From: Buddleja alternifolia
Lineage: Eukaryota > Streptophyta > Magnoliopsida > Lamiales > Scrophulariaceae
Reading direction: 5' to 3'
Length of the DNA: 64,000 nt
NCBI GenBank assembly: GCA_019426215.1
Contig: CM033394.1
Span: 42,344,423 to 42,408,422 of the forward strand
Under the pieces are notes generated by a model. The model searched no databases. It was given only the letters and a program-made list of their open reading frames with translations, and was not told the DNA's origin. Shown here one piece after another: positions 9,426-22,600 of the stretch (position 1 is the first letter of the stretch; each line of letters opens with the position of its first letter). The position numbers and the translations under genes are program-made.

Positions 9426-11783
9426 ATGCAGGTACCTAGAGCCAACACCGACGCTTCAGTATGGTACATAGATAGTGGATCATCGAGACACATGACTGGA
9501 TCAAAGGATCTCTTGATCAACTATCGTGCAACCAATGGTCCTCAAGTTATATTCGGTGATAATTCTAAAGGTAAAACTAAAGGTATAGGTATCATGCATA
9601 GGGGGAACATCATGATCAATGATGTATACTATGTTGAGGGTCTTAAACATAATCTCCTAAGCATAAGTCAATTCTGTGATAAAGGCTTTGAGATTAAATT
9701 TTCTAGTGACTTGTGCGAGATAATCGATGTTAAGACAGGATCTACCAAATTAAAAGGAAGAAGAACAAACAATGTATACTTAGTAGATTGGGATTCAACA
9801 TTAGATAACAACTCTACATGTTTCGTAGCTAAGAATCAAAACGAATTAGGTTGGTTATGGCACAGAAAAATGAATCACCTCAATTTCAAAACAATCTCTC
9901 AATTAATATCTCTAAATCTCGTAGAGGGATTACCTAAAGGTTCCTTTAATAAAGATCGCTTATGTGATGCCTGTCAAATGGGTAAACAAGTTAAATCATC
10001 CTTTAAGAAGAAGCTTCATCTATCGACCTCTCGAATACTTGAATTACTACATTTAGATTTGTTTGGTCCTATTCAAATCATGAGCGTTAGTGGTAAAAAG
10101 TATTCACTAGTAATAGTTGATGATTTTTCACGCTATACATGGGTAGAATTTCTAGCATCTAAAGATGAAACTAGTGCCAAGCTCACCTCTCTAATTCGTC
10201 AACTACAAAACTCAAAAGATCTAAAAGTAACAAGAATTAGAAGTGATAGAGGAACTGAATTTACTAACCATATTGTTGAGAAATTTTGTAAAGACTTTGG
10301 AATACTTCATGAGTATTCAGCACCTAGAACACCTCAACAAAATGGAGTTGCTGAACGGCGGAACAGAACGCTTAAAGAAGCCGCTAGGACTATGTTAGCC
10401 GAATCTAAGCTGCCTCAAAGGTTGTGGGCCGAAGCTATTAACACTGCTTGCTACACTCAGAACCGGTGTATGATCAACAAGCAACATGAAAAGACTCCAT
10501 ATGAGTTATGGAAGGGACGTAAGCCGAATGTTTCATACTTTCATGTATTTGGTTCAAAATGTTTCATTCATAACAATGGTTCTCAAAGCCTAAAGACATT
10601 TGATCCTAAAGCAGATGAAGGAATCTTTCTAGGATACGCCAAAAATGGAAAGAGTTTTCGCATCTTAAATAAGATCAAATCGAAGGTTGAAGAATCCATT
10701 CATGTTGTGTTTGATGATGCTAACCAAGAACCGAGTAAGGTTAATATTAATGATGCAGGAATTGAAGATTTATCTCAACAAGCGTCACAAATCAATCTGT
10801 GTGATGATAGTGATATTGATGAAGATAATGAAATCATTATACCTAATCCTAAGACTACTCGTAAAGACATCAACGATGACATTGCAAGAAACGCTGATGA
10901 TCATGAACATCAAGAGCAAATTCAATCTACAAACATTGAAGCGCCTACGCAAGGAATTGGTCAAGCGCCTACACAGTTTAATCAAACGTTAGATCAATCT
11001 CTTAACTCGTTCCAACCAGACATAAAATGGCTCAAAGACCATCCACCAGAACTAATTATTGGAGATATTGGAGCACCCGTTAGAACGAGAGCCGCTACAA
11101 TAAATGAGGCCATGTTTGCAAGCTTCCTATCTCAAATGGAACCAAAGAAAGTGGATGAAGCGCTTAACGATCCAAGTTGGATAGAAGCCATGCAAGAAGA
11201 GCTAAACCAATTTGAAAGAAATAAGGTATGGACGCTAGTACCAAGACCAACCCACCAAGGGGTCATTGGAACTAGATGGGTCTATAGAAACAAAATGGAT
11301 GAGAATGGGATTGTGATTAGAAACAAAGCCAGACTCGTAGCTCAGGGATACTGTCAAGAAGAGGGCATCGACTTTGATGAAACATACGCTCCAGTTGCCC
11401 GACTTGAAGCAATCCGCATGTTTCTAGCGTTTGCAGCATTTAACAAATTTACAGTGTATCAAATGGACGTAAAGAGTGCATTTCTGAATGGTAAACTCCA
11501 AGAAGAAGTATATGTGGAGCAACCACCAGGATTCATCAACAACCATGGGAAAAGCATGGTTTACAAATTGGACAAGGCACTCTATGGTCTTAAACAAGCA
11601 CCACGAGCATGGTATGACACTCTTTCTATCTTCCTTATAGGTAAAGGCTTTTCAAAAGGCAGCGTTGACACAACGTTATTCAAAATTACCCATAATGAAG
11701 ATATTCTCCTAGTTCAAATTTATGTTGATGATATTATATTTGGATCTACCAATAAGCGTCTATGTGAGAAATTTTCGAAATGA
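9426..11783 (+). pseudogene. pol: Sirevirus Pol: protease, integrase and N-terminal RT, frameshifted
   Basis: Residues ~12-25 carry the aspartic protease motif [13 protein letters not shown]. The integrase zinc domain (H..H..C..C, from WHRKMNH to CDACQMGK) is at ~145-190 and its catalytic core follows, with D in [10 protein letters not shown] in RSDRGTEF and E in [15 protein letters not shown] copia RT starts at the [16 protein letters not shown] block (~600), with [30 protein letters not shown] and the active-site motif YVDDIIF near the end. The frame hits TGA at 11781-11783 just after this motif, while the rest of RT continues in another phase from 11780. A one-base loss in an A run near 11779 explains it. 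Pol copies and integrates the element; this copy cannot make full-length RT unless the shift is a sequencing error. Confidence 0.88.
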
Positions 11784-12667
11784 TGCAAGATCAATTTGAA
11801 ATGAGCATGATGGGTGAATTAACTTTCTTCCTAGGATTACAAGTTAAACAACTCCCTAATGGCATATTCATAAATCAAACTAAATATACTAGAGATATGA
11901 TCAAGAAATTTGGTATGGAAAATGCATCACCTTCAAAAATTCCAATGAGCCAAACGCTTAAGCTAGATAGAGACGATAATGGAAAGAAAATTGATATCAC
12001 TAACTATAGAGGTATTATTGGATCACTTCTTTATCTTACAGCTAGTAGACCCGATATTATGTTCTCAGTATGCATGTGTGCACGATTTCAAGCTGATCCT
12101 AGAGAATCACACTTAATTGCTGCTAAAAGAATCCTTAAGTACCTAAAAGGCACACAAAATGTGGGCTTATGGTATCCTAGGGATTCTCCTTTTGAACTAA
12201 TCGGTTATTCAGATGCAGATTTTGCAGGATGCAAAATAGATAGAAAAAGTACTAGTGGAACATGTCAATTTCTAGGTGATAGACTAATTTCATGGCATAG
12301 TAAGAAGCAACAGTCCATCGCTACTTCCACCGCTGAGGCTGAGTATGTAGCCGCTGGAAGCTGTTGTGCACAGATCCTTTGGATGAGGCAACAACTTAGA
12401 GATTATGGAATAATCCTAGATCCAACTCCTATCCATTGTGACAATCAAAGCGCCTTAGCAATGACTCAAAATCCAGTTCTTCACTCTAGAACCAAACACA
12501 TTGACATTCGCTATCACTTTCTACGTGACCACGTTCAAAAGAAAGATATCTCCATGCACTTCATTAGTACAGAAAAGCAACTGGCAGATATCTTCACCAA
12601 AGCGCTTAACGAACAACGTTTTCTCACTTTAAGAAGTGAACTAGGTATGATTGATCTAAATGCTTAA
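11780..12667 (+). pseudogene. pol: Sirevirus Pol: C-terminal RT and RNase H, downstream of frameshift
   Basis: Continues RT with GELTFFLGLQVKQ and the GSLLYLTASRPDI block, then the copia RNase H: SDADFAGCKIDRKSTSG, STAEAEYVAAGSC and HCDNQSALAM supply the acidic residues, followed by HIDIRYHFLRDHV and ADIFTKAL. Ends at TAA 12665-12667. The first Met is only where this phase happens to open, not an independent start. Apart from the frame change at 11780 it looks intact. Confidence 0.88.
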
Positions 12668-13760
12668 TCATTCGAAACATCATACTTTTGTTAGGCATGA
12701 AATTTAGGGGGAATTCACTGTATGTTATGAAATTTATGGGGAACCTACATAGGGGGAACCTTCAAAAGAGCAAACTATACCTAAGTGAATATGACCAAAA
12801 ATGTTTTCCCTTGCATCGGTCATACGCACTTAGCATCATACACTTAAAACCTTTTTGACGCTTATTACACAAATCTGTCTTAGCGTCTGCACTTCTTTCA
12901 AAATAAACTAAACGCTTAGCTTTATTCCCGGCTAAAGCAGTTAGTAAAAAGACCCTTTTAAAAGCAAGCGTACATTACCCTACGCTAAAACGAGAAAGTG
13001 GATTAGTCAATCAATGCAATTAATGCTGACTTGACATTCCTCACCCTTCGCTCAAGAAAACCCATGGGTACTCATCACGTTTTTCAAAGATGGTTCAGCA
13101 CATGTACACGCGTCAGTACAATTACCATGTATCTTAGACGAGTACAACCGGCGCTGAATATTTTAAACCAAAAGTAAAACACTACTACCAAGACCTAATG
13201 ATAAGTACTGGGAAACTGTGTCCTCATATACACCCTGAAAGGAATAATTCTATATGTTACAATGACCGCTAAAGCACAACCTGTTACTTGAAAGAGACTC
13301 CCAAGATTTTCAAGCGTCCACATAACACTAAATTGTTTCAAGCGTCATTCTGAATAGGTCCGGACGCTTTAACAAATTTTTGGCGGGCATTTGAATAGTG
13401 TTCAAAATTATGATTCCCGAACAGTTTTCATAAAGAACGTATCCGCTTTTCATGGGCACACGTATCACTCTCAGTCTCTGTTTTAAACTTTTAAACGGAC
13501 TTCAAAATAGTATATGTGGCAGTTACTAAAAGAAACCGTGCCTGTTTAATCTAAATTCACGTCCACAGTTATATTTTAATGGCTGAGATTTATATTCCTC
13601 CACGTGTCAACATCTCAAACTTCAAACACACCGAACATTCAAATTGAAGTTTCTGCAGAACACAAACACTCTTATACTCTATTCCATTCGTGCAAAACAA
13701 GTCTCTCTCTTTTTCAAAAACGAAAAATTTTCCTTCGTAATCTCTGTCTACTGCTCACTC
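12668..13760 (+). other. Pol-to-ORF3 spacer of the Sirevirus
   Basis: No reading frame with family resemblance. The stretch is dense in AGCGTC/GACGCT-type motifs (for example near 12852, 12885, 13313, 13336 and 13362) and has G-rich blocks (TTAGGGGGAATTC near 12706, AGGGGGAACC near 12750). Probably untranslated leader for ORF3. Confidence 0.6.
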
Positions 13761-16700
13761 ATGGCACCCAAGAAAGCTACTGCTGGAACCTCTGAAGTTA
13801 TTGTCAAGATCACTGAAGGCCTTATAGTTGATTGGAAGTTTCTCTATGAAAACCCCCAAATTGATTTAACGGAAATAATGGATTCTGTAGCAGAGGCTGG
13901 GCTTCAGAAATTTCTCACGAAATACTCATATATGTTTCCTGAAGAACTAGAATTTTTCTGGAGAAATGCTCGACTGTCTGACGATGAGACTTCCATCACG
14001 TGTTTGTTTCCTGTCTCCAAGAAGGAATCAAAGACGTTCACTCTCTCTGCGGCCTCTATTGCCCAGAATTTCTCTCTACCTAATGCTGGAGCCACTTTAG
14101 ACACTATCACTGAAGAACAAATTCAAGAAGTCTGGACTCAGATTAGCGCTTACGATGATGTTCCATACAAACCGTACTTTGAGAAGAAAGATATAGTGAA
14201 CAGGTATCGAGTCTTGGCTGATTTCTGCAGTAAAAACATAGAATGCAGAGTGGGAACCTTCGACAAAATCAACCCAACCCAGTTCCAGATGATGACTGCC
14301 ATCCTACTCAAGATAAAGATCAACTGGAGCGCCTATATATTCAGCAGGTTCAGAGACAGTCTACGCACTTCAAACAGACCTTATGGTCTAGTTTTAAGTG
14401 ATCTACTCTTTCGAGCAGAGTGCACCTCTTCAGCAGGAGTCACCGTGGCCAAGCATAAGTTCTATGGGCCAAGAATCATCAATAATCTCTTCAATCCACC
14501 CAAAGTTGGAGGTGCTGCTAAGCCTCTCTCTGAGCGCCAAGTTGTCCGCGCAGCGTCAGATGAGGAGGCTGAGCGTCCAGATCAGGAGAAAGCCAAACGT
14601 ATGTGAAGCGTCCCACTGTCACAAAGAAACGGGCTCCTCGAAAGCCCAAGGCTCAACCTATTAAAAACGATGAAGATGACGAGGATTCTATACCCCTCAT
14701 TAGTCGGAAAGATCTGGAAAAGGTTCTCAAAAATATTGACTTTGAAGAACCTGCAGTTCCACAGACTCAAGCGTTCCCCGCCGAAGGTATAAATGTGAAG
14801 CGTATCTTCAAGAGGCGTAAGCGTCCAACTGCTGCCATCTCTTCTGAGGCTACACAAAGAGATCAAGCTATCGCTGCTGTCCCGATATCATCCTCCGAAC
14901 CACCAGTTGATGTCCATCTGGATGTTGATATGACCCAAATTGTGGCCATCGCACATGAAGCTGCCATCGAATCTACAAATCTCGAGCCGGATGAACCTGA
15001 AATCCCAAGGGCTCAACCATTGCTTGCATTACCTAGTACAACAGAGGCACGCTCAGAAGGTCAGAGCGATGCTAACGACGTTGTGATCCATCGACATTTC
15101 TTCAAGCTGGATCCCTCAAAGACTATCGATCACTCAGTCGATTATTTGCCTCCAGCGCCCGCAGAGAACTTCATACCTGCAGGTTACAATGAAGAAAGTC
15201 TTATCAATGCCGAAAATGATATCGCCAAGCTCATAAAGTTTGATCTGGCTGTACGCAACACTCTCTTTAATACAGCCTCCACCCCAGCTGATGAAGCTTA
15301 CTACACAGCGCTTGAACTCGGAAAGACTCCCACACACATCCCGGCTTCCGTCACTCTCCAAGCACAGCGGCAAGGAGGCACGACTCCTAGAGCTGATGTT
15401 GACTTAGCTTATTATCTGGACTGTGGGACAAGCAAACCCACTGGCTTCGCTCTCCGCGACTACAACATCAGAGTCTATGAGCGTCAGGATCAGCTTCTGA
15501 ACCCAACAGAAGAGCTACTAAACAGAGAAGGCTATTCTCACTCTCTAACACTGGTCAAAAGCGAGGAAAACAAGCGCTCAGCTAATCCTCTCCTCCTGTG
15601 GAAGAATAAAGGAGTACATGCCGGTGAGCGTCCAGCATCCCTGACCGAGATGATTCAACTTGAAACCGATGCATATTTTGACTGCGTCTGGAACGCTAAC
15701 TACAACCCGACAGGTATCGTTTTGAATCCATCTGTGATATTCATCACCAAGGGTTTCGTGCTATACTAATGCAGGAACTGAGTATTGTATGACTGAGATA
15801 CGATGGGCTGAAGCTTACATGGGTGACACGTATAAATTTGAAGACTTGGTTAGTGCTCCCATCTGTTCAGATAGGGATTCATGATAAAAGGACCAAATTT
15901 GCACGCTACATGCTGACGCAGCGCCAGCATAGACTTGGACCCGTTCTGAAGCTGCCTCTGATCCGCCATCAACCTGCACAACGCTTAAGACAAGCGTTGC
16001 ACAAACTGGCCAACTCTTCTCTACGCTTTGATGATCAAGCGTCCACCAGCGGTTCTTCCCATGTCCTGTCTGAACTGCACCCCTAGCCAATGTGAAGACA
16101 ACTTTGCTCTCATGATGGCAATTATGCCTCCAGTCTCTCTATTCGACAAAATCTTCACAGACAATCTGCGACAATGGGATGGCTCTCGGATCAATTCTTT
16201 CAGAGGATATCCACTACTTCCGTCTATTCGACAAGAAGTCTCCAGTCACTATGATTTTGGTTTATCACTGCTAGAAAGATCTCAAGCGCTTGCTTCAGCC
16301 ATCTACCCATACTTGGAAGAGTATTACCAGCTCCGCGTTTCCGCCTCTCGGAAACCGAAGACTCTCCCAACAGATCAGCTAATTGGCTTCTCACAACACT
16401 ATTGCCCAGATGCCTTATTCTCTATCTGCAAAGCGCCCTCCAAACTCTTTCCCACTCATGTGCTGGATATCCTCGGGCCACTGTATATCAGGGCACTGGA
16501 TAGTCCTATCAGAACGTTCATTCAAGGTACTCATCTCCCCACTCTACATTTGAATGAACTCCTGCAGACTGCTACGTATCCATATGCAGATGAACCGTTT
16601 GCCAGCTTGGACTTTCGGTTTACGGACTTTAGCCGAATAGAATCAGAATTTCCTGCAGCACCAGCTGAACTGTTACTGCTCCTGAGCGCCTATTAGAGTT

Positions 16701-17659
16701 ACCTCAAGCGCCTCATTCTCCCAGTCCAACTGAATCCGACTCTACTGCATCCACCGAGTCCAACACTGCTCCAGAGCTTCGAGGAACAGTATTTGATCCT
16801 ACTAATCAAGTACCTATTGAATCTCTCAAACACACATCTCGTTTTAAGCCTCAAGTCCGCCTGCACTTCCCACGCTCAACCGTCCATGACTGAATGCCTC
16901 ACTCAAATACAACAACTATCTACAGCTACTCAGGCAAGTCATGTGGCTTTAACCAATGATCTACAAGACCGTTTCACGGCTCTCGAGACCTCTCTCACAG
17001 ACGCTAATCAAGCTCAACTCCTGGTCATGAAAGAACATTTCGACCAGCGTCTAACCACTCTTGAGGCCTCTGTCGCTCAGATTGCTGCTCAAGTCAGTCT
17101 TCTTACTCAGCATTTCATACAGACTGATGATGGCAATAAGGGGGAAAAGAAGGGAGAAAAGAGGAAATCGTCAACATCTAAAGATCAAGTTCCTCCTCCA
17201 CCATCCAAGCGTCAACACATTGATACTTCTCTCACACTGAGTGCAGAACCAAGGTATCCCTATCCCTCTTGGGTAACCACATCGGTTGAAGCGTCCAATA
17301 AGAAAGAAACTCCCAGAGTGCTCTATCCAACTCTTCCATTGCCTTCAAGAGCACTGCTTGAACAGTTTGACATTCCTCTTCTCAGAGCATCAATTCCAGA
17401 ACCAACTGATCCAGCAGTATTAGCCTTAGAAAGAAAAATGTCTGACTTCGACCAAACCTTCAGAATTTGCCTACGATACATAGGCATCAGTCCAGAGGAA
17501 TGGGATAAACACTTCATTGCCTTTAAGGCACGACAAGTTCAAGAAAACAAGCACATAATCAGTAAAGATCATGCTGCAATGATGACGTTAGAAGATCAGA
17601 TAACTGAAGCAATCCGTGCTGAAATGACTAAGAGATACAAGATCAAGCCACGATCTTAA
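13761..17659 (+). pseudogene. Sirevirus ORF3 (accessory, env-position ORF), frameshifted
   Basis: I take the ATG at 13761 (MAPKKATAG). The first ~280 residues resemble the putative plant transposon protein / ATHILA ORF1-related family: a FFWRNARLSDDE block, FPVSKKESKTFTLSAASIAQNFSLP, an EVWTQIS block, an IVNRYRVLADFCSKNI block and SNRPYGLVLSDLLF. A basic, low-complexity middle follows (from ~14603), then a conserved helical part (16028-16696) and a coiled-coil tail (from ~16890: MTECLTQIQQLS, DRFTALETSLTDANQ, FDQRLTTLEASVAQI) ending KRYKIKPRS at 17659. The frame changes near 14600, around 15770-15870, near 16060, near 16675 and near 16860. Most are one-base losses relative to the second copy (19626-23343). 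Sirevirus ORF3 has been called env-like; I see no signal peptide or clear membrane anchor here, so I do not call it an envelope. Confidence 0.75.
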
Positions 17660-17827
17660 TTTTTACTTGTGCCTCTCTCTTTTTTTTTGTAAAATGCCTG
17701 TACTGTGAAATATATATATAAAATGCATTTTACAGCTGAAACATCTCGTTAAAGCTCAAACTAACTTACTAACTTACGCTAACCTTCAGGTATCTAACGC
17801 TTGAACCAAATAAGTATTGCCATCATC

Positions 17828-17841
17828 AAAAAGGGGGAAAT
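17828..17841 (+). other. Polypurine tract before LTR2
   Basis: AAAAAGGGGGAAAT directly precedes LTR2 at 17842. It is the expected plus-strand primer, also present before LTR3 at 23509-23522. Confidence 0.8.
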
Positions 17842-19588
17842 TGTTAGGAATTTCATATTAGATGTTTTGATGATGACAAATAGGACTTTCTGTTAGACTC
17901 CGAAAAGTGTAAAAGCTTTCATATGTTATGTATAAGTACCTGAAAGCTTATTTATCTTAGGCTTATAGTATTTATCTTTGTAGAATTCCTTAGACTAAGT
18001 ATGTGACACTAAAACACTTAGGAAAATTCTGGGTGAGTCTACCAAGTGATGAAGGTGAAGATCAAGCGTCTAAAGCTACAATGGATAAAGATATCTTGAA
18101 GCGTCCGTCAAACGCTTTAGGGATTATCCCAGTGCTCAAACTACGAATGGATAACTCAGGCCGAATACTCAACATCAAGTGAAATGACGGAATTCTCAGT
18201 GAGACCATCAAGACAAGATTGAAGAGTAAGCGTCTGAAATTCAGGATCAGTCCAAGCGTCTGTTTGATACACGAGAATAACTATTCTCTTCAGCAAGCGT
18301 CCAAAAGGGTTAAACCAACACAACCTACAAAGAAACCTGAAAAAGAATCAGACCCAAAACCATCCAAAGACTTAAAAATGCATGAATCAAACGGACGAAT
18401 TATTTCCAACGGAAATAAGACAAGATGCATTAAAAGTCGGATAAGTGCTATTAAAATATAAGCACTATAACTTATGGGCAAGCCATATCTTTGACCTAGA
18501 CTGTCAGATTTATGAAACCAAGACCATGCCTAACCAATTAAATATACCCAAAGTTAGAAATGTCTGAACTCAAGGAATGTTTGGGGAAACGAGACTCCAA
18601 CCGAGTCAAACGGACAAAAACCACCAATACCTTATAAATAGCTCTTTCAACAAACAAGTAACATGATGAAAAGTGACACACACAAAAATACCTACCTTGT
18701 TGAAAGAAAAGCTTACTAAAAATCATAGCCAAATATCCATATAAGCTTTTCACAAATATTCCAGAGACAGTCACCCATATCTCAAATCTCTTGTTAAGAA
18801 GAACCTATACTACCATTGAGATATCCCCAAGTTGTTTGAACTTTCCAAAAACAAACAAACCCGTGACCAAAACCATCAACACCTTTCATCTGAGTGAGAA
18901 AGCTGGTTGACTTGCAAGCAATATTTTTGTGTAAAAGAAGCTTGTTGAAGTTGATCTCTATTGGAGCTGAAATCTGTGTGACCAAGGAGTTCCGAGATCA
19001 AGAGTAACTTGCACCATTTCTGAGTGAAAGAAGCAAGGGATAGAAGATCTTTAGTGGAGCTGAAATCTGTGTGACCAAGGAGTTCCAAGATCATATCCAT
19101 CTCCCTCTATCTTGTAGAAGTCTCTGTGTGACTCTTCGATAATCATCATAGTGGAAAACCTCCCTGATAAAAGGAGAAGAAGGACGTAGCTGGGATTACA
19201 TCACCCAGTGAACCTTACAAATATCTTGTGTCATTTACCTCTTTAAGCATTCATTGTTTTACTGCTTTACTATTCATACTGCATACATTCTGATAAAGTC
19301 TTAAAACAACTAAGCAACTACTTTCGATCAGTTAACTGAACGCTAAGCTATAAAATACTTCCGCTGTGCTAACTCTGATTTAGTGACTAAACTCTGCCCT
19401 ACTTTGGTAAGCGTTGAAATCACCGAGTCTAAGTTAACGTTTCTCAAGCGTCACATCCAGCGCTTAAACTTGTCAAGCGTTCAAATACTTCAAAGTGATA
19501 CGAATTTTTAAGAAGTCGAAAAAGTCTTCAGGGTCTATTCAACCCCCCCCCCCCTTCTAGACCCTTTCGTATACCACTTGGGACCAAC
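17842..19588 (+). repeat. LTR2 (middle LTR)
   Basis: Starts TGTTAGG and runs to GGGACCAAC just before the N gap. Compared with LTR1 and LTR3 it lacks several small pieces (for example CATATGTTATG against CATAGAATGTTATG, AAGAAACC against AAGAACGTAACC, TTAAAAATGC against TTAAAAGAATGC) and is shorter in several homopolymers. It keeps the ~45-bp piece deleted from LTR1 and the 3' part missing there. TATAAATA is at 18633-18640. Confidence 0.9.
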
Positions 19589-19589
19589 C

Positions 19590-19625
19590 NNNNNNNNNNN
19601 NNNNNNNNNNNNNNNNNNNNNNNNN
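19590..19625. other. Assembly gap (36 N)
   Basis: A run of Ns exactly after LTR2. Any primer-binding site, gag and pol of the second unit would lie here. True size unknown. Confidence 0.99.
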
Positions 19626-22600
19626 TGAAGAAGAACTAGAATTTTCTGAGAAAAGCTGACGTCTGACGATGAGACTTCCATCAGGGTTTGTTTGTTTCCT
19701 GTCTCCAAGAAGGAATCAAAGACGTCACTCTCTCTGCGGCCTCCATTGCCAGAATTTCTCTCTACTAATGCTGGAGCCACTTTAGACATACATGAAGAAC
19801 AAATTCAAGAAGTCTGGACTCAGTTAGCGCTTACGATGATGTTCCATAAAACCGTACTTTGAGAAGAAAGATATAGTGAACAGGTATCGAGTCTTGGCTG
19901 ATTTCTGCAGTAAAAAACATAGAATGCAGAGTGGGAACCTGCGACAAAATCAACCCAACCCAGTTCCAGATGATGAAGCCATCCTAACTCAAGATAAGAT
20001 CAACTGGAGCGCCTAATATTCAGCAGGTTCAGAGACAGTCTACGCACTTCAAACAGACCTTATGGTCTAGTTTTAAGTGATCTACTCTTTCGAGCAGAGT
20101 GCACCTCTTCAGCAGGAGTCACCGTGGCCAAGCATAAGTTCTATGGGCCAAGAATCATCAATAATCTCTTCAATCCACCCAAAGTTGGAGGTGCTGCTAA
20201 GCCTCTCTCTGAGCGCCAAGTTGTCCGCGCAGCGTCAGATGAGGAGGCTGAGCGTCCAGATCAGGAGAAAGCCAAACTACTGTGAAGCGTCCCACTGTCA
20301 CAAAGAAACGGGCTCCTCGAAAGCCCAAGGCTCAACCTATTAAAAACGATGAAGATGACGAGGATTCTATACCCCTCATTAGTCGGAAAGATCTGGAAAA
20401 GGTTCTCAAAAATATTGACTTTGAAGAACCTGCAGTTCCACAGACTCAAGCGTTCCCCGCCGAAGGATAAATGTGAAGCGTATCTTCAAGAGGCGTAAGC
20501 GTCCAACTGCTGCCATCTCTTCTGAGGCTACACAAGAGATCAAGCTATCGCTGCTGTCCCGATATCATCCTCCGAACCACCAGTTGATGTCCATCTGGAT
20601 GTTGATATGACCCAAATTGTGGCCATCGCACATGAAGCTGCCATCGAATCTACAAATCTCGAGCCGGATGAACCTGAAATCCCAAGGGCTCAACCATTGC
20701 TTGCATTACCTAGTACAACAGAGGCACGCTCAGAAGGTCAGAGCGATGCTAACGACGTTGTGATCCATCGACATTTCTTCAAGCTGGATCCCTCAAAGAC
20801 TATCGATCACTCAGTCGATTATTTGCCTCCAGCGCCCGCAGAGAACTTCATACCTGCAGATTACAATGAAGAAAGTCTTATCAATGCCGAAAATGATATC
20901 GCCAAGCTCATAAAGTTTGATCTGGCTGTACGCAACACTCTCTTTAATACAGCCTCCACCCCAGTTGATGAAGCTTACTACACAACGCTTGAACTCGGAA
21001 AGACTCCCACACACATCCCGGCTTCCGTCACTCTCCAAGCACAGCGGCAAGGAGGCACGACTCCTAGAGCTGATGTTGACTTAGCTTATTATCTGGACTG
21101 TGGGACAAGCAAACCCACTGGCTTCGCTCTCCGCGACTACAACATCAGAGTCTATGAGCGTCAGGATCAGCTTCTGAACCCGACAGAAGAGCTACTAAAC
21201 AGAGAAGGCTATTCTCACTCTCTAACACTGGTCAAAAGCGAGGAAAACAAGCGCTCAGCTAATCCTCTCCTCCTGTGGAAGAATAAAGGAGTACATGCCG
21301 TGAGCGTCCAGCATCCCTGACGAGATGATTCAACTTGAAACCGATGCATATTTTGACTGCGTCTGGAACGCTAACTACCAACCCGACAGGTATCGTTTTG
21401 AATCCATCTGTGATATTCATCACCAAGGGTTTCGTGCTATACTTAATGCAGGAACTGAGTATTGTATGACTGAGATACGATGGGCTAAAGCTTACATGGG
21501 TGACACGTATAAATTTGAAGACTTGGTTAGTGCTCCCCATCTGTTCAGATTAGGGATTCATGATAAAAGGACCAAATTTGCACGCTACATGCTGACGCAG
21601 CGCCAGCATAGACTTGGACCCGTTCTGAAGCTGCCTCTGATCCGCCATCAACCTGCACAACGCTTAAGACAAGCGTTGCACAAACTGGCCAACTCTTCTC
21701 TACGCTTTGATGATCAAGCGTCCACCAGCGGTTCTTCTCCCATGTCCTGTCTGAACTGCACCCCTAGCCAATGTGAAGACAACTTTTCTCTCATGATGGC
21801 AATTATGCCTCCAGTCTCTCTATTCGACAAAATCTTCATAGACAATCTGCGACAATGGGATGGCTCTCGGATCAATTCTTTCAGAGGATATCCACTACTT
21901 CCGTCTATTCGACAAGAAGTCTCCAATCACTATGATTTTGGTTTATCACTGCTAGAAAGATCTCAAGCGCTTGCTTCAGCCATCTACCCATACTTGGAAG
22001 AGTATTACCAGCTCCGCGTTTCCGACTCTCGGAAACCGAAGACTCTCCCAACAGATCGGCTAATTGGCTTCTCACAACACTATTGCCCAGATGCCTTATT
22101 CTCCATCTGCAAAGCGCCCTCCAAACTCTTTCCCACTCATGTGCTGGATATCCTCGGGCCACTGTATATCAGGGCACTGGATAGTCCTATCAGAACGTTC
22201 ATTCAAGGTACTCATCTCCCCACTCTACATTTGAATGAACTCTTGCAGACTGCTACGTATCCATATGCAGATGAACCGTTTGCCAGCTTGGACTTTCGGT
22301 TTACGGACTGTAGCCGAATAGAATCAGAATTTCCTGCAGCACCAGCTGAACTGTTAACTGCTCCTGAGCGCCTATTAGAGTTACCTCAAGCGCCTCATTC
22401 TCCCAGTCCAACTGAATCCGACTCTACTGCATCCACCGAGTCCAACACTGCTCCAGAGCTTCGAGGAACAGTATTTGATCCTACTAATCAAGTACCTATT
22501 GAATCTCTCAAACACACATCTCGTTTTAAACCTCAAGTCCGCCCTGCACTTCCCCACGCTCAACCGTCCATGACTGAATGCCTCACTCAAATACAACAAC

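Noticed and set aside
13644..13760. Upstream start for ORF3 at 13644
   Set aside because: The added residues are unlike the family and sit in a leader; ATG 13761 gives a sensible start.
13761..17659. Calling ORF3 an envelope gene
   Set aside because: No signal peptide, fusion peptide or membrane anchor visible; similarity is to plant transposon accessory proteins.
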